Positions 16,966-25,516 of a stretch of DNA of 44,066 nt are shown one piece after another. The position numbers and the translations under genes are program-made. The notes beneath the pieces were generated by a model that worked only from the letters and a program-made list of their open reading frames with translations, was not told the DNA's origin and ran no database searches. Within the stretch, counting starts at the first letter, position 1. Each line of letters opens with the position of its first letter. The DNA is from Acidobacteriaceae bacterium. Its GTDB lineage: Bacteria; Acidobacteriota; Terriglobia; Terriglobales; Acidobacteriaceae. The DNA lies in NCBI GenBank assembly GCA_903642265.1, contig CAHJWN010000031.1:1-44066 (forward strand), read 5' to 3'.

Positions 16966-18171
16966 ATGTATCTGAAGAAGATGGGCCGTACAGTAGGAAC
17001 TGGACTATCAGGCAGCACGTCGAAGAGCCTGGCCAAAGGCGCACTATCAGTTGCCGCTCTCGGCATGGCGTGCGGCCTTACTGCCTGCACCCGCGACTAC
17101 ACGCTCGCCTACCTCTATCTCACCACCTCGAAGAGCGCTCCAGGCATTATCAACCAGTACACGGTTGACTATCAGTCTGGTTCGATTGTGCAGATCGGGA
17201 CGGGGATTGCTGCAGGTAATAATCCAGTAGCTTCCATTGCTGCACCCAATGCAAAGGCAATCTACGTCGTGAACCAGGGTGATTCCACGGTGCAGGAGTT
17301 TACGGTTGGTGGGAACGGAGCGCTTACTGCAGGGACTGCGGTTGCCACCACGGGGAACACACCTACAGCAATTTCCATCGATCCCGCAGGCAAGTTTCTC
17401 TTTGTCACCTGCAGATTCCAAGGCGCAAACACGACCGGTGCCGGCGCGTTGAGCGTTTTCGCAATTGGTTCGGATAACAGCCTAGGCGCAGCAACGAATG
17501 TGAATATCGGCAACAATCCAGTGGGCGTTACTATCGCCAACTTCAACTCAACGGTCTATGTCGTTGATCAGGATCCAGCGGCGCCCCAGGTGCTTGCATT
17601 CACAGAGGATGCCTCCTCTGGTGCACTGACGCCTGTCGCTGGTACAACGGCTACGACCGGCTTCCCTGCCGGCGTTCAGCCCAGCGCGGTGGCTGAGGAC
17701 CCGACCGGACGTTTTGTGTATGTCACGGACCAGGCGGCAAACCAGTTGATCGGGTATGTCGTTCTCGGAGGCGGCGGCCTGCAGGCAATGGTGAATGGTC
17801 CATTTGCAACCGGTCTCTTCCCTGTCGCTATTCTGGTCGATCCCCGCGGCAAGTACGTTTATGTTGCGAACTATAACGCCAAGTCGATCAGCGCTTACAC
17901 GCTGAACGTTGCGACCGGGACACCATCCGGCGTTGCTGGCGCAACCATTCTGACCGACCCCAACCCGGTCAGTATTGCGCTTGACCCGGCGCTCGGCATT
18001 TATCTCTACACCGCAAACAACCTGGCAAACACCGTGAGTGGCGAGCAGTTGAATGCCAGCACCGGTGTCCTAAGCGGGATTCAAAACTCACCATTTCCCG
18101 CTTCCGGAAATCCGACCAGCGTGACCGTGGTCGCAAACGGATCTCACCCGACCGAGGTCCTGATTCGGTAA
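16966..18171 (+). CDS. YVTN-type beta-propeller lipoprotein 4
   Basis: 401 residues with lipobox LTAC (Cys41) and mature start TRDYTLAYLYLTTS. Blades: KAIYVVNQGDSTVQEF, GKFLFVTCRFQ, GRFVYVTDQAANQLIGY, GKYVYVANYNAKSISAYTL, a regular seven-bladed pattern. Its ATG is preceded by GGAACAAAGGAAGCGC. The last part equals the ribosome-binding region of propellers 1 and 2, and GGAACAAA equals the left end of their duplicated block, as if the block had collapsed. It is the last gene of the plus-strand run; a long palindrome follows. Function unknown. Confidence 0.82.
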   Translation: MYLKKMGRTVGTGLSGSTSKSLAKGALSVAALGMACGLTACTRDYTLAYLYLTTSKSAPGIINQYTVDYQSGSIVQIGTGIAAGNNPVASIAAPNAKAIYVVNQGDSTVQEFTVGGNGALTAGTAVATTGNTPTAISIDPAGKFLFVTCRFQGANTTGAGALSVFAIGSDNSLGAATNVNIGNNPVGVTIANFNSTVYVVDQDPAAPQVLAFTEDASSGALTPVAGTTATTGFPAGVQPSAVAEDPTGRFVYVTDQAANQLIGYVVLGGGGLQAMVNGPFATGLFPVAILVDPRGKYVYVANYNAKSISAYTLNVATGTPSGVAGATILTDPNPVSIALDPALGIYLYTANNLANTVSGEQLNASTGVLSGIQNSPFPASGNPTSVTVVANGSHPTEVLIR

Positions 18172-18195
18172 ACGAAATTACATCCTGGAGATGCA

Positions 18196-18236
18196 AAGCA
18201 GATGGCCCGCACTCTAAGAGTGCGGGCCATCTGCTT
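18196..18236. terminator. 41-bp palindrome between convergent genes
   Basis: Two 20-bp arms (18196-18215 and 18217-18236) are perfect reverse complements around a single A; the core reads GCCCGCACTCTAAGAGTGCG. It lies between propeller 4 (plus) and pyrH (minus). With no U-tract on either side it may act as a bidirectional terminator or transcript-stabilising hairpin. Confidence 0.7.
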
Positions 18237-18261
18237 CGTCCTCACGAATGTTTCAAAGAAA

Positions 18262-18966
18262 CTAAGCTGTTACGAGAGATCCGAGCATCTCTCCGCTTAC
18301 CACCCGAACGATGTTGCCTTGCTCCTTCATGCTGAAGACCATCATCGGCATGTTGTTGTCCTTGCAGAGCGAAACAGCGGTTTGATCCATGACGCGCAGG
18401 TTCTTCTGCAGGATGTCCATGTAGGTCAACTTCTCAAGTTTGGTCGCGGTCGGGTCAAGTTTTGGATCGGCGGTGTAGATTCCATCCACCGAGGTCGCCT
18501 TTAGCAGGATGTCGGCCTTGATCTCCATCGCTCGAAGGCTCGCCGCCGTGTCGGTCGAGAAGAACGGATTCCCCGTTCCAGCTGCAAAGATCACGATGCG
18601 GCCCTTCTCAAGGTGGCGCATTGCGCGTCGCCGAATATACGGCTCCGCGACCTGATGCATCTCGATGGCCGACATCACGCGGCAAAAGAGGCCGCGCTTC
18701 TCGATTGCATCCTGAAGAGCAATGGAGTTGATGACCGTTGAAAGCATGCCCATGTGATCGGCCGCTACGCGATCCATATCGATCGCCTGCTGTGCGACGC
18801 CACGGAAGAAGTTCCCTCCGCCAACGACAATGCCGATTTCGCAGCCGAGCGCATGAACGGCTGCAATCTCTTCGGCTACTTTGTGGATGAAGATGGCATC
18901 GATGCCAAAACCCTTACCGCCAGCCAGGGCTTCGCCTGAAATCTTGAGGAGGACTCGCTTGTACAT
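18262..18966 (-). CDS. pyrH: UMP kinase
   Basis: 234 residues, the standard bacterial PyrH length. It begins [16 protein letters not shown], then [12 protein letters not shown] (phosphate-binding Gly loop), [16 protein letters not shown] (UMP binding) and [13 protein letters not shown]. It phosphorylates UMP to UDP with ATP and is normally hexameric and GTP-activated. The ATG at 18966 fits the family N-terminus; the upstream open frame to 19035 overlaps the intergenic gap. It follows panC by 46 bp on the same strand. In many bacteria pyrH sits behind tsf and before frr; here coaBC, panB and panC intervene and frr is not in the window. Confidence 0.97.
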   Translation of the reverse strand: MYKRVLLKISGEALAGGKGFGIDAIFIHKVAEEIAAVHALGCEIGIVVGGGNFFRGVAQQAIDMDRVAADHMGMLSTVINSIALQDAIEKRGLFCRVMSAIEMHQVAEPYIRRRAMRHLEKGRIVIFAAGTGNPFFSTDTAASLRAMEIKADILLKATSVDGIYTADPKLDPTATKLEKLTYMDILQKNLRVMDQTAVSLCKDNNMPMMVFSMKEQGNIVRVVSGEMLGSLVTA

Positions 18967-19012
18967 ATCAGGTTCAAGTATCGCATGGCGTCTCTGAAAT
19001 GCTGGGCCTGGA

Positions 19013-19876
19013 TCAAGGCCCAACTTCCGCCACAAGGAAGTTGTCGATCAGGCGGGTTTCGCCGACCCGGGCGGCAATCGCGACAAGGGCTCCGGGAACG
19101 GCTTCGGATACCGGGAGAAGCGTGTTGGGATCGACGATGCAGAGATATTCCAACTTGAAGGATTCGTCAGCCTCGCGTAACAAGTGGGGTTGTCTGCAGA
19201 GGCGATGGCTGTCGCGAATGCCCTTTCTAATGTCATCCTGCATTGCGATGAGAGTGCGCGAGAGGATGAGTGCAGTCTTGCGGTCTTCCGCGCTGAGGTA
19301 GCGATTCCGTGAACTGAGCGCCAACCCATCCTTGTCCCTGACGAGCGGGCAAGCGATCAACTCCAGGTCAAAATCAAGATCACGTACGATCTGCCGAAGC
19401 ACTGCCAGTTGCACTGCATCTTTCTGTCCAAAATATGCGCGATCCGGCTGGATGATGTGGAAGAGCTTTGCAACCACCGTAGCTACGCCTACGAAGTGTC
19501 CGGGCCTATAAGCGCCATCAAGCCGCGTTGCGATTGCTCCGGGATCGATCATCGTCTGCGGCTTCTGCCCGTTGGTCTGCGGGTACATCTCATCAGGCGA
19601 TGGTGCAAAGAGAATTGCGACGCCTTCGCGTTCCAGTTGTGCACAATCGTCCTCGAAAGTCCGCGGATACTTCTCGAGATCCTCGTTTGGTCCGAACTGG
19701 AGCGGATTGACGAAGATACTTGCGGCAACCACGTCGTTTTCCCCTGACGCTCGCCGTATCAGGGACAGATGTCCATCGTGGAGCGCACCCATTGTGGGGA
19801 CAAGCCCAAGAGTTGCCGTTCGACGCGCATCGCGGCATACCTGCTGCATCGCTCTTACTGTTCGTATGATTTTCAT
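19013..19876 (-). CDS. panC: pantothenate synthetase (pantoate-beta-alanine ligase)
   Basis: 287 residues. The N-terminal nucleotide-binding signature [14 protein letters not shown] is followed by [43 protein letters not shown] and [10 protein letters not shown] (the KMSKS-like loop), all standard for PanC. It joins pantoate and beta-alanine using ATP in the cytoplasm. It starts 18 bp after the panB stop on the same strand, so translational linkage is likely. The C-terminal 80 residues are more diverged but keep [11 protein letters not shown]. Confidence 0.96.
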   Translation of the reverse strand: MKIIRTVRAMQQVCRDARRTATLGLVPTMGALHDGHLSLIRRASGENDVVAASIFVNPLQFGPNEDLEKYPRTFEDDCAQLEREGVAILFAPSPDEMYPQTNGQKPQTMIDPGAIATRLDGAYRPGHFVGVATVVAKLFHIIQPDRAYFGQKDAVQLAVLRQIVRDLDFDLELIACPLVRDKDGLALSSRNRYLSAEDRKTALILSRTLIAMQDDIRKGIRDSHRLCRQPHLLREADESFKLEYLCIVDPNTLLPVSEAVPGALVAIAARVGETRLIDNFLVAEVGP

Positions 19877-19894
19877 GGTCGCGGCAATCAGCCC

Positions 19895-20773
19895 TTATAG
19901 CTGCACTCCGGCCGGAAGATGGTAGCTCTCCTCTTCGGTCGGGAAGTTGCGTGATTCTACATCCCGCTTGTACTCCTCGACCGCCTGACGGATGTGCGCA
20001 CCGATGTCTGCATATCGCCGAACAAACTTTGCCGGTGGTGAAAACGTCAGCGACAGCATGTCGTGGAGGACGAGTATCTGTCCATCGCAGTCGGGTCCGG
20101 CGCCGATGCCAATTGTCGGAATCGTCAGCTCGGCTGTGAGAATAGTCCCGAGTTCGCGCGGCATTCCTTCGAGCACAAGTGCAAAGCAGCCCGCCTCCTG
20201 CAGCGCCAACGCATCGGCGCGCAGCTTGTCGACTGCGGCCAGCGTCTTGCCCTGCACCTTGTATCCACCCATGCGATGTACGGATTGCGGCGTCAGACCG
20301 ATGTGTCCCATGACGGGAATCTCGGCGTCCGTGAGGCGACGCACCAAGGATGCGCGATTGGCTCCGCCCTCAATTTTGACGGCTTCGGCACCGGCCTCTT
20401 TTACGAAGCGGATGGCGTTTGCCACACCTTCCCGTTCGTCCACCTGGTAGCTGCCGAACGGCATATCTGCAACCAGCAGAGCCCGCTTCACTGCTCGGCG
20501 AACCCCGCGCGTGTACAGCAGCATTTCGTCGAGCGTGATCGCAAGGGTATCCGGCTGCCCCTGCATGACCATGGCGAGCGAGTCGCCGACGAGTATCAGA
20601 TCAAGCCCCGCTTCGTCGATCAAGCGCGCGGATGCGTAGTCGTAAGCGGTGACACATGTAACAGGTTGACGGAGGGACTTCTTCTGCTGCAGCCAGGGAA
20701 TGGTCACCTTGGCAGGCGTGGCATTTGAACGCTGAGTCGATGACCCGGCAGGTTGGAACGTGGTAAGGCTCAT
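19895..20773 (-). CDS. panB: 3-methyl-2-oxobutanoate hydroxymethyltransferase
   Basis: 292 residues from the ATG at 20773. The (beta/alpha)8 enzyme motifs are clear: VTCVTAYDYASARL, LILVGDSLAMVMQG with the metal-binding Asp, ADMPFGSYQ, VKIEGG, MGHIGLTPQSV, FALVLEGMP with the catalytic Glu, and TIGIGAGPDCDGQILV. It makes ketopantoate from 2-oxoisovalerate and methylene-tetrahydrofolate. GGAG lies nine bases before the chosen ATG; a GTG nine codons earlier is an alternative. It is the second gene of coaBC-panB-panC-pyrH. Confidence 0.96.
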   Translation of the reverse strand: MSLTTFQPAGSSTQRSNATPAKVTIPWLQQKKSLRQPVTCVTAYDYASARLIDEAGLDLILVGDSLAMVMQGQPDTLAITLDEMLLYTRGVRRAVKRALLVADMPFGSYQVDEREGVANAIRFVKEAGAEAVKIEGGANRASLVRRLTDAEIPVMGHIGLTPQSVHRMGGYKVQGKTLAAVDKLRADALALQEAGCFALVLEGMPRELGTILTAELTIPTIGIGAGPDCDGQILVLHDMLSLTFSPPAKFVRRYADIGAHIRQAVEEYKRDVESRNFPTEEESYHLPAGVQL

Positions 20774-20909
20774 CTCGGTGGACTCCCAGTGCAGTTCCAC
20801 CGCGTGCCGGGCAGGATGCTATCTGCTGTCGACTTTAGCCGGATACCGCCAATCACCGAGTTTGAGAGTACGCTCTCAGTGAATGACGCGCAACCCGCGA
20901 TGCAGGCGT

Positions 20910-22196
20910 TCAGATCGCGTGAAGGCGCTTTTCCGATCTCGCCCGAAGCGCTGCCAACTCGTCCAGAATCAGCTCAGCCAAAGCTGTCTTGCTCGTCGGT
21001 GGGACGTCGCGCGCACCGTCGTGCGTCAGAATCGTCGCCGCGTTCCGGTCGGAGTCGAAGCCGAGGCCGGGCAGAGAAACATCATTAATTACGATTGCCT
21101 CCACACCCTTGCGGTCGAGTTTTGCACGTCCGCTCGCGAGCGCCTCAGCGGAGTTTGTCTCCGCCGCGAACGCTACTACAAGTGTTCCTGCAGCACGCTT
21201 GCTGGCAACCTCTGCAAGGATGTCTGCGGTCGGCTCGAGCGAGATGGTCGACGGGCCATGACGGCGCAGCTTCTCCGCCGCAATCGTTACCGGGCGAAAG
21301 TCTGAGACGGCTGCAGCACCGATCACTGCGGTCGCTCGTGGCAAGTGCTCCAGAACAGCTGTGCGCATCTGCTCCGCGGTTGTCACGGCCCAGAACTCGC
21401 AACCTGCGGGCGCAGCCAATGCAGTTGGAGCCGACACGAGAATCACCTTCGCGCCGCGTGCAGCAGCGGCTGCTGCGAGCGCATATCCCATTTTCCCGCT
21501 CGAGCGGTTTCCGAGGAACCGCACCGGGTCAATTGCTTCGCGCGTTCCCCCGGCGGTCACGAGGATTGTCTCTCCTTGCAGATCTTTACTCCGAGCAAGT
21601 GCTCGCAGTACGGCGTCAACGAGCACAGGGGTCTCCGCCAGCCTTCCGCTGCCTGTCATTCCGCACGCGAGGTAGCCGCTGCCTGGCGGAACGATCACTG
21701 CGCCGCGAGACTCAAGCACCGCAATGTTGGCCTGTGTAGCCGGGTGCTCCCACATGTTTCCATTCATGGCAGGAGCAAGCACCACAGGGGCTTTGGTCGC
21801 CAGATACATCGTTGAGAGGAAATCATCCGCAAGACCGTGAGCGAACTTTGCGAGTGTGTTGGCCGTTGCCGGCGCAACGATGAGGGCTGCGGTGGTTTGG
21901 GCTTCTGCGATGTGCTCGATAGCAGATGCGGGACTACCTTCATTCGGCCAACTGCCCTCGCCGGGTTCGGTCCACAGGCTTGTGATGACCTTGTGGCCGG
22001 TGATCGAGGCAAATGTGAGAGGCGTAACGAAGCGTTCGGCCGAAGCGGTCATAATGACGTGCGGATCAAGTCCGGCCTGCTGCAGCGATCGCACCAAGTC
22101 GAGCGCTTTATAGGCGGCGATCCCGCCCGGAACACCAACGGTAACCTTCTTTGACGAGGAGGGAGCTGTTTTCGAGTTGTCGACTATTGTCACCAC
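20910..22196 (-). CDS. coaBC: bifunctional phosphopantothenoylcysteine decarboxylase / phosphopantothenate-cysteine ligase
   Basis: 428 residues, full length for CoaBC (Dfp). The N-terminal flavoprotein half has GGIAAYKALDLVR, VAPATANTLAKFAHG, PAMNGNMWEHPA and GYLACGMTGSGRL with the catalytic Cys loop. The C-terminal ligase half starts VTAGGTREAIDPVRFLGNRSSGKMG and includes AAVSDF and VAFAAETN. It converts 4'-phosphopantothenate and Cys (with CTP) to 4'-phosphopantetheine. GTG codons at 22196 and 22193 are the available starts and no strong Shine-Dalgarno is seen, so the first residues are uncertain. It heads the pan/pyrH run. Confidence 0.95.
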   Translation of the reverse strand: MVTIVDNSKTAPSSSKKVTVGVPGGIAAYKALDLVRSLQQAGLDPHVIMTASAERFVTPLTFASITGHKVITSLWTEPGEGSWPNEGSPASAIEHIAEAQTTAALIVAPATANTLAKFAHGLADDFLSTMYLATKAPVVLAPAMNGNMWEHPATQANIAVLESRGAVIVPPGSGYLACGMTGSGRLAETPVLVDAVLRALARSKDLQGETILVTAGGTREAIDPVRFLGNRSSGKMGYALAAAAAARGAKVILVSAPTALAAPAGCEFWAVTTAEQMRTAVLEHLPRATAVIGAAAVSDFRPVTIAAEKLRRHGPSTISLEPTADILAEVASKRAAGTLVVAFAAETNSAEALASGRAKLDRKGVEAIVINDVSLPGLGFDSDRNAATILTHDGARDVPPTSKTALAELILDELAALRARSEKRLHAI

Positions 22197-22344
22197 AGAA
22201 TGGTCTCATAGGTGAATGCTGAGCGTCATAGGAGCGATCCGAGGTGAAACCGACCTTTGAAACCAAAGATTAACTATGTCGTTCCAAATCGTTACGCAAA
22301 AATGTTCGTTTTGAAACAAAGTCTCGGAAATGTGGGTTCAGCTA

Positions 22345-22374
22345 TGGTCAAACATCTACAAAAACGATTAGTAT
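22345..22374 (+). promoter_or_regulatory. possible promoter for the orphan gene at 22419
   Basis: TGGTCA (22345-22350) and TAGTAT (22369-22374), 18 bp apart, in an AT-rich stretch 45 bp before the ATG. Each box matches the consensus only in part, so this is tentative. Confidence 0.3.
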
Positions 22375-22418
22375 GAGGCGGTTGGAAATATGACTTTCGT
22401 AATCCGGGGTAGAACGAG

Positions 22419-22784
22419 ATGGATCTAGCAACTTTAGCCCTGCAGGAATATACCGCTGGCATACGATCAGAAACGGGCCTTGTAAGCAGTTCAAATCAAA
22501 GCAATGGCTCTAAGACCAGAACGACTCTTCGTCGCTGTCGGACACGCGAACAGGGCGTAGCGCTGATGACCGTGGGACACGCGATCGAATATCTTGTCGA
22601 TTCACGGCTGGTCAACCAGGAAAATACAACAAATGCAGAGCGGGAAGCCCTGGCGATCCTGCTGAACGCAAACCTTGCTGTCTACAACGAAGGCACCGAA
22701 ATCAGGCCGATTGCGGGCCGTATCCGCCAGTGGTTTCGTGGCGGTAGCATCAATGATCAAGGAACGGTCAACGCTTCCGCTTAG
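22419..22784 (+). CDS. hypothetical protein
   Basis: 121 residues, not recognised. The first 45 are Ser/Thr/Arg-rich and probably disordered. The rest looks helical (VALMTVGHAIEYLVDSRLV, TNAEREALAILLNANLAVYN) and ends with IRQWFRGGSINDQG. No signal or membrane span. It is alone on the plus strand between coaBC and tsf, in DNA that is AT-richer upstream than its surroundings. A lineage-specific regulator or adaptor is possible, but nothing in the sequence proves it. Confidence 0.55.
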   Translation: MDLATLALQEYTAGIRSETGLVSSSNQSNGSKTRTTLRRCRTREQGVALMTVGHAIEYLVDSRLVNQENTTNAEREALAILLNANLAVYNEGTEIRPIAGRIRQWFRGGSINDQGTVNASA

Positions 22785-22806
22785 TTTCTGATATGGAAAC
22801 GAATGC

Positions 22807-22829
22807 AGGCCCGGCATCGCGCCGGGCCT
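22807..22829. terminator. hairpin between convergent genes (22419 gene and tsf)
   Basis: AGGCCCGGC (22807-22815) and GCCGGGCCT (22821-22829), a perfect 9-bp GC stem with a 5-nt loop. A second stem follows at 22847-22870 (CAAC, CAGGCT / AGCCTG, GTTG). Together they may stop transcription from both sides; no U-tract is seen. Confidence 0.6.
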
Positions 22830-22897
22830 CGCTGTGCGCAAACTGACAACGCAGGCTGTAGCCTGGGTTGTTGTTCGTGAGGATTAGAGAGCCTGGC

Positions 22898-23563
22898 TTA
22901 TGCCTGAGGAGCATCCTCTGCTGACACTTTTGCCGTAGCCAGGGTGGAATTAGGTTCGCCAATCTTGAACCTTGCGAAGCGGCGAACGCTGATGTTCTCG
23001 CCGAGTTTGGCCACCTTCGTCGCGATGATCTGCGCGATGGATTGAGACTGGTCCTTGATGAACGGCTGCTCTAACAGGCAGAACTCCTCGTAGAATTTGC
23101 CTAGCTTGCCATCCAGCATCTTTTCGATAATGTTTGCCGGCTTTCCGGTGGCTGCAGCCTGTGCGCGGCAGATCTCCTTTTCACGCTCGAGATCGGCTTC
23201 AGTCACTTCATCCTTGCCGACATAGCGCGGATCAACGGCGGCGATGTGCATGGCGATGTCTTTGAGCAGCTCCTGAAAGTCTTCGGTGCGCGCGACAAAA
23301 TCCGACTCGCAATTCAGCTCAAGCAGAACGCCGATCTTGCCGCCGGCGTGGATGTACGTGCCAACCGCGCCCTCGTTGGTCGAGCGCGACGCTTTCTTTG
23401 CGGCCGACGCCATGCCGCGCTTGCGCAGTACAACGAATGCGCCTTCCATATCGCCCTTCGCTTCCTGCAGGGCCTTCAGGCAATCGCCCATAGGCGCGCC
23501 AGACTTTTCGCGAAGTTCCTTTACCAGCTTTGCATCAACTTTTACTGCGGTCTCGGTCGACAT
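22898..23563 (-). CDS. tsf: translation elongation factor Ts
   Basis: 221 residues, the short EF-Ts form (the E. coli protein is about 283). The N-terminal UBA-like domain reads LVKELREKSGAPMGDCLKAL. NCESDFVART is the EF-Tu-contacting core motif, and KLGENISVRRFARF closes the core. It exchanges GDP on EF-Tu. The ATG at 23563 has AAGGGA upstream; an adjacent in-frame TTG is rejected. It follows rpsB with an unusually long gap of about 326 bp containing a stable hairpin. Confidence 0.97.
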   Translation of the reverse strand: MSTETAVKVDAKLVKELREKSGAPMGDCLKALQEAKGDMEGAFVVLRKRGMASAAKKASRSTNEGAVGTYIHAGGKIGVLLELNCESDFVARTEDFQELLKDIAMHIAAVDPRYVGKDEVTEADLEREKEICRAQAAATGKPANIIEKMLDGKLGKFYEEFCLLEQPFIKDQSQSIAQIIATKVAKLGENISVRRFARFKIGEPNSTLATAKVSAEDAPQA

Positions 23564-23889
23564 CAAATTCCCTTCTGTACTGAAAAACCTTGTTCATAGT
23601 TATGTACGGCACTTTGGTCGCAATGACATTGCCAATAACGATCGGGATGGTCGAAGTTGTTGTCGAGCTGCTTCAGCAACCGGTGTCCGTGCCAAAACAA
23701 CAAGCAGTCGAAGCTCGCGGTGCTCGACGAGATCACGATCAACAACATCAATTGCTCTTGCGAGCCTACCTGGTGCGCCGGAAATGCCGAGGGCCGAAGC
23801 CCTCGGCACCAGTATCCATAAAAGCCGTTACTACACGGCTAAAACGGTGCACGTATGCGAGTCCTACCTATTTGCAGGGGCAGAGCAGG
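23564..23889 (-). other. long rpsB-tsf spacer
   Basis: About 326 bp on the minus strand between rpsB and tsf. It holds the UUCG hairpin at 23785-23808 and then about 200 bp that may carry a tsf promoter (TTGCGA with AT-rich TACATAACTATG downstream is a weak candidate). No coding frame is convincing. Confidence 0.45.
23785..23808 (-). terminator. UUCG-capped hairpin between rpsB and tsf
   Basis: On the minus strand TGCCGAGGGC, TTCG, GCCCTCGGCA: a perfect 10-bp stem closed by the very stable cUUCGg tetraloop and followed by TTTC. It lies about 80 bp after the rpsB stop. The short U-run suggests partial termination or an RNA-stability role. Confidence 0.65.
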
Positions 23890-24834
23890 TTAGGCGGTCG
23901 CTTCGGCGTGGACTTCTTCCGGCTCAGGCTCAGTCTCGACTGTGGCAGGGGCCTTGCGGATGTTTCCACCAAGCACTGCCTCGAGATCGACCACATCGTC
24001 ATCCTCAACCGAAGCTTCAGCAACTCCCGCCGACTCATGAACTTCAGCAAGAGCCGGGTCGCCAGCAACTTCGCCCTGTTCGCCAACATGCTCAGCCGCA
24101 ATCTCCATCGGCTGAATGTCGTTGGTTTCGGTGGCGAAAGCACGCTCGGAGACCATCTGTACGCCCTCAGCAGCGGAGTCAGCGATCTTTGTCGTGAAGA
24201 GCCGAATGGCGCGGAGTGCGTCATCATTGCCAGGAATTACGTAGTCGACCACGGTCGGGTCGCAGTTCGTATCAACAACGGCAACGACCGGGATGCCAAG
24301 CTTGCGGGCCTCGGCGACGGCGATCGCCTCGTTGTTCGAATCAACGATGAAAAGTGCATCCGGCAGACGCTTCATGCTCTTAATGCCCGAGAGGTTTGTC
24401 GAGAGGTGCTTGCGCTCACGTTCGAGCTTGATGACTTCCTTCTTGGTCAGCAACTCGTAGCGGCCATCGGTCGACATGTCGTCGAGCTCCTGGAGACGCT
24501 TGACCGACTTCTGAACCGTGACCCAGTTGGTGAGCAAACCACCCAGCCACCGCGAGTTGATGTACGGCATGCCGGCGCGGTTCGCCTCTTCAGCGATAGC
24601 ATCCTGGGCCTGGCGCTTGGTGCCGACGAACAGGATCAGCTTGCCGGTTGAGGTAAGGTCGGTCACGAACTTCGAAGCTTCCTTGAACATCTTCAAGGTC
24701 TTCTGCAAATCGATGATGTAAATTCCGTTGCGCTCGCCGAAGATGTATTCCTTCATCTTGGGGTTCCAGCGCTTGGTCTGATGCCCGAAGTGAACGCCTG
24801 CTTCGAGCAGTTCTTTCATCGTGATGTTTGCCAA
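23890..24834 (-). CDS. rpsB: 30S ribosomal protein S2 with an acidic C-terminal extension
   Basis: 314 residues. The first 230 are a normal S2: [58 protein letters not shown] and DTNCDP, through the [14 protein letters not shown] core end. A tail of about 80 residues, rich in Glu, Asp, Ala and Val ([37 protein letters not shown]), follows. E. coli S2 is about 241 residues and lacks it. S2 binds the 30S near S1. The start ATG at 24834 is preceded by AAGGAG. Confidence 0.97.
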   Translation of the reverse strand: MANITMKELLEAGVHFGHQTKRWNPKMKEYIFGERNGIYIIDLQKTLKMFKEASKFVTDLTSTGKLILFVGTKRQAQDAIAEEANRAGMPYINSRWLGGLLTNWVTVQKSVKRLQELDDMSTDGRYELLTKKEVIKLERERKHLSTNLSGIKSMKRLPDALFIVDSNNEAIAVAEARKLGIPVVAVVDTNCDPTVVDYVIPGNDDALRAIRLFTTKIADSAAEGVQMVSERAFATETNDIQPMEIAAEHVGEQGEVAGDPALAEVHESAGVAEASVEDDDVVDLEAVLGGNIRKAPATVETEPEPEEVHAEATA

Positions 24835-24956
24835 ATTGAGCTCCTTGGTGAAGACAGCCGCTTCTCAGAGGAAGGCGGTGCCTGGATTGATCCCTTGCGG
24901 GAGATTTAACTCCTTACCTTCGACCAGAGATCTTCGAAGGGTGATGCGATTGCTGG

Positions 24957-24988
24957 GCGGAGCGAAGTACGGTATTGCTTCGCTCCGC
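24957..24988. repeat. palindromic repeat-like hairpin between rpsI and rpsB
   Basis: GCGGAGCGAAG (24957-24967) and CTTCGCTCCGC (24978-24988) form a perfect 11-bp stem with a 10-nt loop. The right side continues into CTCAGAATGACAG, which looks like the edge of a dispersed palindromic repeat. Its place 25 bp after rpsI suggests it may also act as a terminator or processing site. A second stem, CCTTCGA/TCGAAGG, lies at about 24917-24940. Confidence 0.5.
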
Positions 24989-25012
24989 TCAGAATGACAG
25001 CAAGATCTGAAT

Positions 25013-25408
25013 CTAGCGCTTGGAGAACTGGAAGCGTGCGCGAGCGCCCTTCTGCCCGTACTTCTTGCGTTCCTTGCCACGCGAATCACGCGTGACCAGG
25101 CCTTCGGCCTTTAGGGCCTTACGCAGTTCGGGGTTGAACTCCATCAGTGCGCGGGCGATGCCGAGCTTTACTGCGTCAGCCTGACCCATCACGCCGCCAC
25201 CCTTCACGGTAGTCATCACGTCAAAGGTCTCGCCGATGTCGGCGATGCCGAGCGACCTCTTGGCCGCAGCGCGCTGCTGTGCGGTAACGAAGTAGACGTC
25301 GACTTCTTTCTTGTTAACCGTGAACTTGCCGCTGCCGGGACGCAGGAACACGCGTGCAATCGACGACTTGCGGCGGCCCGTTCCATAGAATTGAACTAAA
25401 TCTGCCAT
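25013..25408 (-). CDS. rpsI: 30S ribosomal protein S9
   Basis: 131 residues. Starts [20 protein letters not shown], has [21 protein letters not shown] and the basic C-terminal tail [17 protein letters not shown], whose final SKR reaches the ribosomal P site. GGAG lies just before the ATG at 25408. It follows rplM by 108 bp, the usual L13-S9 pair. Confidence 0.97.
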   Translation of the reverse strand: MADLVQFYGTGRRKSSIARVFLRPGSGKFTVNKKEVDVYFVTAQQRAAAKRSLGIADIGETFDVMTTVKGGGVMGQADAVKLGIARALMEFNPELRKALKAEGLVTRDSRGKERKKYGQKGARARFQFSKR

Positions 25409-25516
25409 GGTGCTCCTATAAATCTGCTTCAGGGCGTGGCCCCGATTTGGTAGCTGAACTTGTCTCGCGATGGCTTGAACACAGCAAAAATCGCACAACG
25501 ATGCGTTGCCGAATGC

